Source: Sphingobacterium micropteri
GTDB lineage: Bacteria; Bacteroidota; Bacteroidia; Sphingobacteriales; Sphingobacteriaceae
Direction: 5' to 3'
Length of the DNA stretch: 64,000 nt
NCBI RefSeq assembly: GCF_014692515.1
Contig: NZ_JACOIK010000009.1
Location: 124,001-188,000, forward strand
Shown piece after piece: positions 35,679 through 43,109 of this stretch; position 1 is the stretch's first letter; every line of letters starts with the position of its first letter. A program made the position numbers and the translations under genes. Below the pieces are notes generated by a model. It was not told the origin of the DNA, did no database searches, and saw only the letters and a program-made list of their open reading frames with translations.

Positions 35679-35810
35679 TGGTTAATGGTTAATTGTTGAT
35701 GGTTAATGGTTAATGTAAAGACAAGGTCACCGCGTCTCCAAATAAACGAACAAATAACAAACGATACAGGAAGTCTAAATACTAATATCCAAATACTAAC
35801 GACTAGTAAG
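35679..35810. repeat. Cassette spacer
   Basis: GGTTAAT/TGTTGAT heptamers, then GTAAAGACAAGGTCACCGCGTCTCC, AATAACAAACGATACAGG and TCTAAATACTAATATCCAAATACTAACGACTAGTAAG, the last also present before the 39400 gene and in part before 50144. No gene is seen. Confidence 0.65.
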
Positions 35811-37469
35811 ATGACAAAAGAACAAGCATACGAAAAATTTGAACTACCCGTAGACACCGATCTACAGGTGGTACACCAGAAATTCCGCCAGATGCACAAC
35901 GAATTTCTGATGCAGATTGATGGCATTTCCTTCAATCAGACCATGAAGCAACGGAAAGAGCAACAGCTCGAAGAGCTGAAGGAGGCTTATGCTTTAATAA
36001 CCGGGGATAATCTTGATTTTTCGATATCCGGCCCCCATACAGGGCCAACCCTTGATGGCGTTGGAGGAAAGGGAGTACAAGGTACGGTTTCGGAATCACA
36101 GCATACCGAAGGCACGGATACCCCCGAAACATTTGAACAATCCTTAATGTTTTTTGGTTTAACCATCAATAGCGATGAACACACCTGCAATAATATAATA
36201 AATCAGCACATAGGAGATTTGCAAAAGCAATACCAAACGGCAAATATCCTTGCTATCAAACAACTCTATCAGCAAGAAATAGACAAGGCCGAAAAAGCGA
36301 AGCAACACATCATTACTCGCTGGGAAAAGGTACATCGGGATCAAGAAAAAGAGCGTTTACGTTTAGAAGCCGAGGAACAGCAACGCCTAGATGCCCAACG
36401 TAGACAAGAAGAAGAACGTAAACTTCGGGAAGAGCAGGAAAAATTGGCTGCCGAACGACGGAGATTCGAAGAGGAACGGGAAGAAAAACTCAAGCTGGAG
36501 CAAGAGCGTTTGCGTTTAGAGGCTGAGGAACAACAACGTATAGATGCTCAACGCAGACAAGAAGAAGAGCGCAGACTTCGTGAAGAGCAGGAGAAGTTGG
36601 CTGCCGAACGACAAAAATTCGAAGAGGAACGACAGAAAGCTGAGGAAGAAAAACGCAAGCAGGAACAAGAGCGTTTGCATTTAGAGGCTCAACGCAAGCA
36701 AGAAGAAGAACACAGGCTCCGTGAAGAGCAAGAGAAGTTGGCTGCCGAACCACAAAAATTTGAGGAGGGACAAGAGCAGCACAATACGAAACGGGATAAA
36801 ACTCAAGACCCAGAAGAAGAAAAGCAGGAAGAAAATATAGCCGCCGAAGCGCCTAAAGGGTTCCGGAATCAGGCCGCCACAGAATATGATGATGATAAAG
36901 AATCAATTCTACCACCCACAAAAAAACGCAGAGGTATAGCCCTACCCTTGATTTTGCAGTTGCTGCTCTTAGGAGGAGGAGCGTATTATTTTATGACGCG
37001 CAATCCTGCTGATGAGCCTCCGATATCCATCAACGATTCGAGTGTAGAAAACACGGAAGCCATCCGCGACTCTGCTGCATGGCAGACTGCCAATGCCGCG
37101 CATAACATCGCTGCCTATCAGCACTACCTCACGACACATCGTGAAGGGATCTTTCGGGATGAAGCGCAGCAGGCTATTACGGCTCTCGAAGAAGAAAATA
37201 AGCAAAAAGCCGCCGCCGATGAAGAAGCTCGTAAAAAACAGCAGGCGGCTGCCGCCAAAGCAGCACAGCAAGAGGCCACATCCCAACAAGCTATGAAACA
37301 ATACAACGAGGATGTCGCTTGGGCAAGGAATATGATAGCTGTAGACGGATGTGCCGGTTGTAAACAAGAGCCTTTATGCCGTGATGAGGTTATAAAAAGA
37401 TTGCGTAATGCTCTGAAGCATCACCCGACTGGTACTGAAGCTAGGGAATTATTGAATTGTGTGGAATAG
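35811..37469 (+). CDS. J-like / coiled-coil / TM protein
   Basis: 552 aa. J-like domain 1-67 (here FELPVDTDLQVVHQKFRQMHNEF). A second, HPD-less J-like unit lies at about 110-180 (TFEQSLMFFGLTINSDEH...QLYQQEIDKAEKAKQHIITRW). A long charged coiled coil with two or three 45-residue repeats (RLRLEAEEQQR..AQRRQEEER.LREEQEKLAAER) spans about 185-350. One TM helix (GIALPLILQLLLLGGGAYYFM) follows, after KKRR. Outside it are the W..A....Y.HYLTTHREGIF module, an Ala-rich helix and a C-terminal part with four Cys (VDGCAGCKQEPLCRDEV...LLNCVE). The start aligns with MTKEQ of the paralogues. Confidence 0.8.
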   Translation: MTKEQAYEKFELPVDTDLQVVHQKFRQMHNEFLMQIDGISFNQTMKQRKEQQLEELKEAYALITGDNLDFSISGPHTGPTLDGVGGKGVQGTVSESQHTEGTDTPETFEQSLMFFGLTINSDEHTCNNIINQHIGDLQKQYQTANILAIKQLYQQEIDKAEKAKQHIITRWEKVHRDQEKERLRLEAEEQQRLDAQRRQEEERKLREEQEKLAAERRRFEEEREEKLKLEQERLRLEAEEQQRIDAQRRQEEERRLREEQEKLAAERQKFEEERQKAEEEKRKQEQERLHLEAQRKQEEEHRLREEQEKLAAEPQKFEEGQEQHNTKRDKTQDPEEEKQEENIAAEAPKGFRNQAATEYDDDKESILPPTKKRRGIALPLILQLLLLGGGAYYFMTRNPADEPPISINDSSVENTEAIRDSAAWQTANAAHNIAAYQHYLTTHREGIFRDEAQQAITALEEENKQKAAADEEARKKQQAAAAKAAQQEATSQQAMKQYNEDVAWARNMIAVDGCAGCKQEPLCRDEVIKRLRNALKHHPTGTEARELLNCVE

Positions 37470-37486
37470 ATTAAACCGTTAGAAAA

Positions 37487-39250
37487 ATGAAACCGCTATA
37501 TACTACTTTACTATTATGTTGGCTCGCGCTGTCGGTAGGCGCGCAGAGCCAAAGTGACTATACTGGATTTTTAGAAGGAGCACTGTCTGCGGCCAAACAG
37601 GGCGACGAAAAGGCTTTTCAAACCCGGCTTCGTTATTTTGCCACGGCTATTGAGCGTAGCAATATCGCACCACAAAACCTGAACAAGGCCAATCAGGATC
37701 TTTACCGTGAGGCTATGTACGAGGCAGCGGTCAAGGAGTTTGAACTATCAGAACAGCAATCCAAGCAATTATTGGCTTTCCTGATGCACAATATCGAGGA
37801 TAGCCCGGCGAATATGGCGAGTCTGGGATTTGTTTATAACAACGGTTATGGTGTAGCGAAAAATTTGCAAGAAGCCATGCGCTGGTATCGGAAAGCTGCA
37901 GACTTGGGTAATCCGCGAGCACAGACGAATCTTGGCCTTTCCTATCGAAATGGTGAAGGAGTGGCACAAGATTACACGGAAGCTTTAAGATTATTTCACT
38001 TGGCTGCAGCTCAGGGCTATGCAAACGGACAAAACAGCTTGGGCACCATGTATGAATACGGTTATGGTGTTTCCCAAGATTATAAAGAAGCTGTCCGTCT
38101 GTATCTCATATCCGCCAATCAAGGGAACGAATATGCACAAAACAACTTGGGGAACATGTATTATAATGGAAGGGGAGTCTCACAAGATTATGAAGAAGCC
38201 ATTAAATGGTATCTCAAAGCTGCAGCGCAAGGGCATACAGCTGGGATCAATAACGTAGGACTGGCATATCGTAAAGGGCATGGAGTTACTCAAGATTACA
38301 GCGAAGCGATGCGTTGGTACCTAAAATCGGTTGATTTGGGGAATACCTCTGCTATGGTTACCATTGGGTACATGTATAATGTAGGTGAAGGCGTTACCAA
38401 AAATGATGTCGAAGCCGTAAAATGGTATCGTAAAGCTGCCGAATTGGGTGATGAAACAGCACAAACCAACTTAGGGATCATGTATGATAACGGTGATGGG
38501 GTAGAGAAAGACCAAAGAGAAGCTCATAGATGGTATCTGAAGGCCGCAAACCAGGGACATGCTGGCGCACAGTATAGCGTAGCGTACAACTATGATGAAG
38601 GTTTTGGTGTAGATGCCATTAATTGGGAAACTGCGGTAGAATGGTATAGAAAATCCACTGAAAACGGTCATACTGTAGCTAAACGGAAATTAGGCGAGTT
38701 TTATATGTTTGGTGTAGGAGGCCTTGCTCAGGATCAACAAAGGGCAGAACGTTTGTTCAAAGAAGCTGCCGACGAAGGGGATAAGCTATCGGCAAGTTAT
38801 CTGGAGGTTATCCGCGATATCAAAAACCGGAAGTACTACACGATTAACCAATCCACAAAAGGAAATAAGCTCTTTATGACAGCCGAACACATGGAAAACC
38901 ACTGCAAAGAACAACCTTGGGGCATCACCAAACACGGTAGCAGCTGGACAGTCGGCATCAGTTACGAAGCACGGGCAGAAAATTCCAGTGTACAGATTTG
39001 GCCGGCAGAAAGAGCAAACTTGGACGACCCAACGGTCATCGATGCTATTCGTTTTACCAATTATACCGCTTGCTCGCCCATGCAGGAAAAGACAGCTTAT
39101 CATGCTACAGGGGTATCGATGGGAAAAGAATACGGCTACCGAGCTATTGCCTATATGTATGTCAATGGTTATTTCAAGGGAGATTATCCCGAAACACTGA
39201 CTATCAAAGTGCCCTATATCGTTTGCTGGAAACCTCAAAATGAGTATTAA
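37487..39250 (+). CDS. Secreted SEL1-repeat protein with unique C-terminal domain
   Basis: 587 aa. Signal peptide KPLYTTLLLCWLALSVGAQ. A helical head (YTGFLEGALSAAKQGDEKAFQTRLRYFATAIERSN) is shared with the 34333 pseudogene. Nine SEL1 repeats follow (about 100-430; for example AQNNLGNMYYNGRGVSQDYEEAIKWYLKAAAQG). The last 140 residues form a separate domain (YTINQSTKGNKLFMTAEHMENHCKEQ...GSSWTVGISYEARAENSSVQIWP) with three Cys. Periplasmic location is expected. It starts 17 bases after a J-like gene, so the membrane-anchored and the free SEL1/J-like products are likely made together. Confidence 0.82.
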   Translation: MKPLYTTLLLCWLALSVGAQSQSDYTGFLEGALSAAKQGDEKAFQTRLRYFATAIERSNIAPQNLNKANQDLYREAMYEAAVKEFELSEQQSKQLLAFLMHNIEDSPANMASLGFVYNNGYGVAKNLQEAMRWYRKAADLGNPRAQTNLGLSYRNGEGVAQDYTEALRLFHLAAAQGYANGQNSLGTMYEYGYGVSQDYKEAVRLYLISANQGNEYAQNNLGNMYYNGRGVSQDYEEAIKWYLKAAAQGHTAGINNVGLAYRKGHGVTQDYSEAMRWYLKSVDLGNTSAMVTIGYMYNVGEGVTKNDVEAVKWYRKAAELGDETAQTNLGIMYDNGDGVEKDQREAHRWYLKAANQGHAGAQYSVAYNYDEGFGVDAINWETAVEWYRKSTENGHTVAKRKLGEFYMFGVGGLAQDQQRAERLFKEAADEGDKLSASYLEVIRDIKNRKYYTINQSTKGNKLFMTAEHMENHCKEQPWGITKHGSSWTVGISYEARAENSSVQIWPAERANLDDPTVIDAIRFTNYTACSPMQEKTAYHATGVSMGKEYGYRAIAYMYVNGYFKGDYPETLTIKVPYIVCWKPQNEY

Positions 39251-39399
39251 TTGTAATGGTTAATAAAAATAACAAACTATACAGAAACTCACTCGTCCTC
39301 GTTTGCCTGCCTGACGGCAGTCAGGTAACGAGGATGCAAAGAATAACAAACTATACAGGAAGTCTAAATACTAATATCTAAATACTAACGACTAGTAAG
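39251..39399. repeat. Cassette spacer
   Basis: Contains AATAACAAACTATACAG twice, a GCCTGACGGCAGTCAGG palindromic word, and the TCTAAATACTAATATC...GACTAGTAAG leader also found before 35811. No gene is seen. Confidence 0.6.
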
Positions 39400-40359
39400 A
39401 TGACCAAAGAACAAGCATACGAAAAACTCGAACTACCGGTAGGCACCAACCTGCAGGTGGTACGGCAGAAATTCAACCAGATGCACAACGAATTTCTGAT
39501 GCAGATCGATGGGGTTTCTTTCAGCCCGGCCATGAAGCAACGGATGGAACAACAACTGGAGGAGTTGAAAGATGCATACACGCTATTGAACGAGAGCGAG
39601 AGCGTGAATGATATCATTTTCGTTAACCCCGCTCCTCCACCCCTTTCTCCATCCAGATACTCGTTGGAGGAACTTCTGGCATCCTTACCCAAAAACATAC
39701 ACGTCGCGAACGAGGCAGACCGTATTATTTTGATCATGAACCATAACAATTGGAAAGAAGGAAAGTCCACCCTCATCTATGGTCTTGTGGCGGCAGTTGT
39801 GGTAGGTTTCTTTCTGAACGGTTTTGTAAGTCTCTTAGCGGATGTTTTTCATGCCCCTCATGTCGAGATATCGCGCTCGACTATTTTAAAAATAATAGGA
39901 TTCGCTTCTTTATCTTTTATCTTTTGCAATTTAATGTTCGCCCTACTGTTTTCTGGATTGACTAATATTATCGGAAAAACCATCTTTAGCATATCTTATG
40001 ACTCCGTGAACATACAAAGTAAATTAATGGGATTTATGTTGCATGAAGCATCGGTGATTTGGACAGAAATCAAGCTAATTGAGAAGCAGGAAAAACCTCC
40101 CGGTATAAATTTCCACCTACAAAATGGAGAAATCATCGAAATGGATAGTCGGGCTCAAGACCGCGATTTATCGGAGTTAAAGGTTATACTAAAACAGTAT
40201 AAATATAAGTATGAGTATGAAAAATGTATACCGACTACACCAGCATACACGAACACATCCAATAAGAAAGAAGGCAAGATGTTTTCCATCCAATTTATCT
40301 ATCTGCTATCGGCAGTGCTGATTATCGGCACAGGAATATATGTTGCCATTCATCAATAA
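39400..40359 (+). CDS. J-like protein with three membrane helices
   Basis: 319 aa. J-like domain 1-67, with Asn in TNLQVV where the others have Asp. A Pro-rich link (NPAPPPLSPSRYSLEELL) leads to membrane helices at about 125-150 (LIYGLVAAVVVGFFLNGFVSLLADVF), 165-190 (FASLSFIFCNLMFALLFSGL) and 292-313 (IQFIYLLSAVLIIGTGIYVAI). Between helices 2 and 3 is a soluble stretch with a PH-like flavour (GKTIFSISYDSVNIQSKLMGFMLHEASVIWTEIKLIEKQE...FHLQNGEIIEMDSR). A near-identical copy lies at 46242. An OmpA-like gene follows 45 bases later. Confidence 0.8.
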   Translation: MTKEQAYEKLELPVGTNLQVVRQKFNQMHNEFLMQIDGVSFSPAMKQRMEQQLEELKDAYTLLNESESVNDIIFVNPAPPPLSPSRYSLEELLASLPKNIHVANEADRIILIMNHNNWKEGKSTLIYGLVAAVVVGFFLNGFVSLLADVFHAPHVEISRSTILKIIGFASLSFIFCNLMFALLFSGLTNIIGKTIFSISYDSVNIQSKLMGFMLHEASVIWTEIKLIEKQEKPPGINFHLQNGEIIEMDSRAQDRDLSELKVILKQYKYKYEYEKCIPTTPAYTNTSNKKEGKMFSIQFIYLLSAVLIIGTGIYVAIHQ

Positions 40360-40404
40360 AAAATACGAACAAACCATATACACACGGACAACAACAATAA
40401 AGTT

Positions 40405-40938
40405 ATGAAAAACACACGCTACTATTTTATCCTTCTGGTCTGCGGGATCTTTTTCTCTACCGGCACCACCATGGCAAAAAGCCACGCGACCATACCCTTT
40501 CTTCAGGACACCATCGACGCACCGATGGTCGTATACGTTCCGGATATAAAAGACATCCGCGAAGAGCTCCACGAGCTAGCAAAGGATGTCCGCTTCCAAT
40601 ACGACAGCTCCGTTCTACCTGCCCGATCGATAGCTATATTGGATAGAGTCAGACAGCTCATTTTGGAGCAGGGCGATGCCTATCAGTTTATCATCCGTGT
40701 GCACAGCCATGAGCCGGGACAATCGGCCGAACAGGCTCTTCGATATTCCGGTATGCGAGCAGATGCCCTACGCCGGTACCTGATCAATCAGGGCGTATCG
40801 TCCCAAGTACTGCTGACACAGGCTATGGGCAGCAGCAAGCGGAAATGTCCGGACGAAGACATGGAAACCGATGTAGATTGCTATCACAAGAACAACCGCA
40901 TCGATATTTTGGTACAACCCGCAATGGAGGAGGAATAA
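40405..40938 (+). CDS. Exported OmpA-like domain protein
   Basis: 177 aa. Signal peptide MKNTRYYFILLVCGIFFSTGTTMA. The single OmpA-like domain has VRFQYDSSVLPARSIAILDRVRQLI, FIIRVHSHEPGQSAEQALRYSGMRADALRRYLINQGVSSQ and NNRIDILVQ. It keeps the Arg in the final NNR motif. A role in binding peptidoglycan is inferred from the family. It is paired with the three-TM J-like gene, and the pair is duplicated at 46242-47780, where it has mutated. Confidence 0.82.
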   Translation: MKNTRYYFILLVCGIFFSTGTTMAKSHATIPFLQDTIDAPMVVYVPDIKDIREELHELAKDVRFQYDSSVLPARSIAILDRVRQLILEQGDAYQFIIRVHSHEPGQSAEQALRYSGMRADALRRYLINQGVSSQVLLTQAMGSSKRKCPDEDMETDVDCYHKNNRIDILVQPAMEEE

Positions 40939-41055
40939 CAAACTATGATTAATGGTTGATTGTAAATGGTTAATGATCGTGAAAACAAAAAAACAACAAA
41001 CTATACAGGCACTAATCACTGACAACTTACCACTGATCACTGACAACTGACTACT
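40939..41055. repeat. Cassette spacer
   Basis: Starts with AACAAACTATGATTAATGGTTGATTG and ends with AACAAACTATACAGGCACTAATCACTGACAACTT...ACTGACTACT running into ATG. The ACTGAYNA words are heptanucleotide repeats. Confidence 0.65.
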
Positions 41056-42618
41056 ATGACAAAGGAACAAGCATACGAAAAACTCGAACTACCCATAGGC
41101 ACCGACCTACAGGTGGTACGGCAGAAATTCAACCAGATGCACAATGAATTTCTGATGCAGATCGACGGGGTTTCTTTCAATCCCGCCATGAAGCAAAAGA
41201 AAGAGCAACAACTGGAGGAGCTGAAGGAGGCATACACACTATTAAACCAGAGTGAAGGCATGGATGATTCAGCTTCCCTACCGCGTACGGAAAGAACCTT
41301 TGAGCAAGGCAGCGATAGGGCGACAGAAAGTGCATCGGCAGCACAGCCCGCACCCTCCCTAAAGGAGGCACTTGCTCTCTTTGGGCTCACCGCACTGCAG
41401 GATACGGAGGAGATACAACAAACAATCCAACAACGCCTCGACCAGCTCACCCAACAGTACCAGACCATCGATATCCCCGTAGCTAAAGAAGCCTACAAAA
41501 AGGAAATCGACAAGGCCAACGAAGCCAAGCAGGTTATCGACAAATGGATCGCCGAACGCCAGGCCTCCGAAAAACAAGCCGAGCAAGCGCAGCAACGACA
41601 AGCTCCTCCAACCACACCGCCACTACCTGCAAAGAAAAGTAAGGCTTGGGTATATGTATTGCCTGTACTGTTGGTGGTGGGAGCGATGGCATATTTTGTG
41701 AGCCAACAATCCGGCAAAACCACCCCCGAACCTCAGCCCCAAACAGATATAACAGCGGCTAAAGACTCTACAGCGTGGAAAACTGCTATTGCTGTTCATA
41801 TGCAAAACGCTTACCAACACTATTTATCTGAATTTCCCGAAGGGATTTTTGCGCAGGCGGCCAAGGATTCCATAGCACAGCTACAAGGAACGATAGCTAA
41901 TGATACGCAGATAGCTACAGCACCACCCACCCAAGACAACAAAACCACCCAACAGCTTGCAGCACAGCAGGAACGTATCAAGCAGTTGGAGCAAGAAGCT
42001 GCAAGAAAAAAGGAAGCGGAAAGTAAACCTACCACCACCGATATAAACTCACTGGTTAAGCAAGCAAAAACTCTGTTTGATAATAAAAACTATACAGAAG
42101 CCGCTAAACTACATCGACCGGCTGCTGACCAAGGGAATGCAGAAGCACAAAATCAGTTAGGATACATGTATCTTCACGGCAAGGGGGTAACCAAGAGCGA
42201 TGTCGAAGCCGTTAAATTGTTTCAAAAGGCTGCCGAGCAAGGAAACTCCGACGCATATACGAATTTGGGGTACTGCTACGCCAATGGTCGTGGCGTAGGG
42301 AGAGATAACGCTGAAGCGGTTAAATGGTATCGAAAAGCAGTTAACCTAGGAGATGCTACTGCGATAAATAATTTAGGTTATATGTATAAGCACGGGTTAG
42401 GTGTTCCAAAAGACGTGGCAGAGGCGCTCAAATTGTATTTACAAGCCGCCAATCAAGGTGATAAATTTGGACAGTATAATTTAGGATTTAGCTATGAGAA
42501 AGGAGATATCGTGGAAAAAGATATAGACGAAGCTATCAAGTGGTACAAAAAAGCCGCTAAGCAAGGAGATCAAGATGCTATCAACAAATTGAAAAACTTA
42601 GGAATCACAGAATATTAA
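41056..42618 (+). CDS. J-like / second J-like / TM / SEL1 protein
   Basis: 520 aa. J-like domain 1-67. The second helical unit (about 100-170) is SLKEALALFGLTALQDTEEIQQTIQQRL...VAKEAYKKEIDKANEAKQVIDKW. A TM helix (AWVYVLPVLLVVGAMAYFVS) follows KKSK. The outside part has the W..A....Y.HYLSEFPEGIF module (about 235-270), a Gln-rich helix (ERIKQLEQEAARKKEAE), a TPR-like unit and four SEL1 repeats (AEAQNQLGYMYLHGKGVTKSDVEAVKLFQKAAEQG). It ends INKLKNLGITEY, the usual SEL1-cassette end. It is followed by two secreted genes 20 and 8 bases apart. Confidence 0.83.
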   Translation: MTKEQAYEKLELPIGTDLQVVRQKFNQMHNEFLMQIDGVSFNPAMKQKKEQQLEELKEAYTLLNQSEGMDDSASLPRTERTFEQGSDRATESASAAQPAPSLKEALALFGLTALQDTEEIQQTIQQRLDQLTQQYQTIDIPVAKEAYKKEIDKANEAKQVIDKWIAERQASEKQAEQAQQRQAPPTTPPLPAKKSKAWVYVLPVLLVVGAMAYFVSQQSGKTTPEPQPQTDITAAKDSTAWKTAIAVHMQNAYQHYLSEFPEGIFAQAAKDSIAQLQGTIANDTQIATAPPTQDNKTTQQLAAQQERIKQLEQEAARKKEAESKPTTTDINSLVKQAKTLFDNKNYTEAAKLHRPAADQGNAEAQNQLGYMYLHGKGVTKSDVEAVKLFQKAAEQGNSDAYTNLGYCYANGRGVGRDNAEAVKWYRKAVNLGDATAINNLGYMYKHGLGVPKDVAEALKLYLQAANQGDKFGQYNLGFSYEKGDIVEKDIDEAIKWYKKAAKQGDQDAINKLKNLGITEY

Positions 42619-42637
42619 CCATTAAAAAAAGACGATT

Positions 42638-43102
42638 ATGAAAAGGTTTTTAACAAACATCGTAATTCTATGGGCAGTGGTTTTGCTGCCCACGGGGGTG
42701 TGGGGGCAGGAGGGGAAAACCCCTAATAAATCAGGCGGTACTGCTCAAACCACTGAAACGAGTAAAAAAGACAGTCTCACAACAAAGTTAGATGCCGTAC
42801 AAATCGCTGCCGTACGTTGGGATGCACGGGTTGCCAATCAGAAAGGCAAAGCAAGCAAAGTGAAATTGCAATTAGATACCAGTGCGGTATATTTTGGCAC
42901 GAATGAAAAAATGCCTTGGCGCTTAATCAATGAGGTCTATCATAAAAAAGGACTGGTTTACGTGATTGGCAGAAGCAAAGATGATGATATAGAAAATTAT
43001 CAGCGACTTGCCATTAAGCTGGTAGATGCCAAAGCGTCTGAAAATCGGCAATTTGCCAAACTGATGAATGAGTATGCAGCAGAAGTGAAAAAACCAAAAT
43101 AA
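42638..43102 (+). CDS. Small secreted protein
   Basis: 154 aa. Signal peptide KRFLTNIVILWAVVLLPTGVWGQ. After a Ser/Thr/Lys-rich linker comes a compact region: AAVRWDARVANQKGKASKVKLQLDTSAVYFGTNEKMPWRLINEVYHKKGLVYVIGRSKDDDIENYQRLAIKLVD. No Cys and no recognised family. It lies 7 bases before the vWA-barrel gene, so a shared transcript and a functional link to it are likely. Confidence 0.6.
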   Translation: MKRFLTNIVILWAVVLLPTGVWGQEGKTPNKSGGTAQTTETSKKDSLTTKLDAVQIAAVRWDARVANQKGKASKVKLQLDTSAVYFGTNEKMPWRLINEVYHKKGLVYVIGRSKDDDIENYQRLAIKLVDAKASENRQFAKLMNEYAAEVKKPK

Positions 43103-43109
43103 ATACGCC

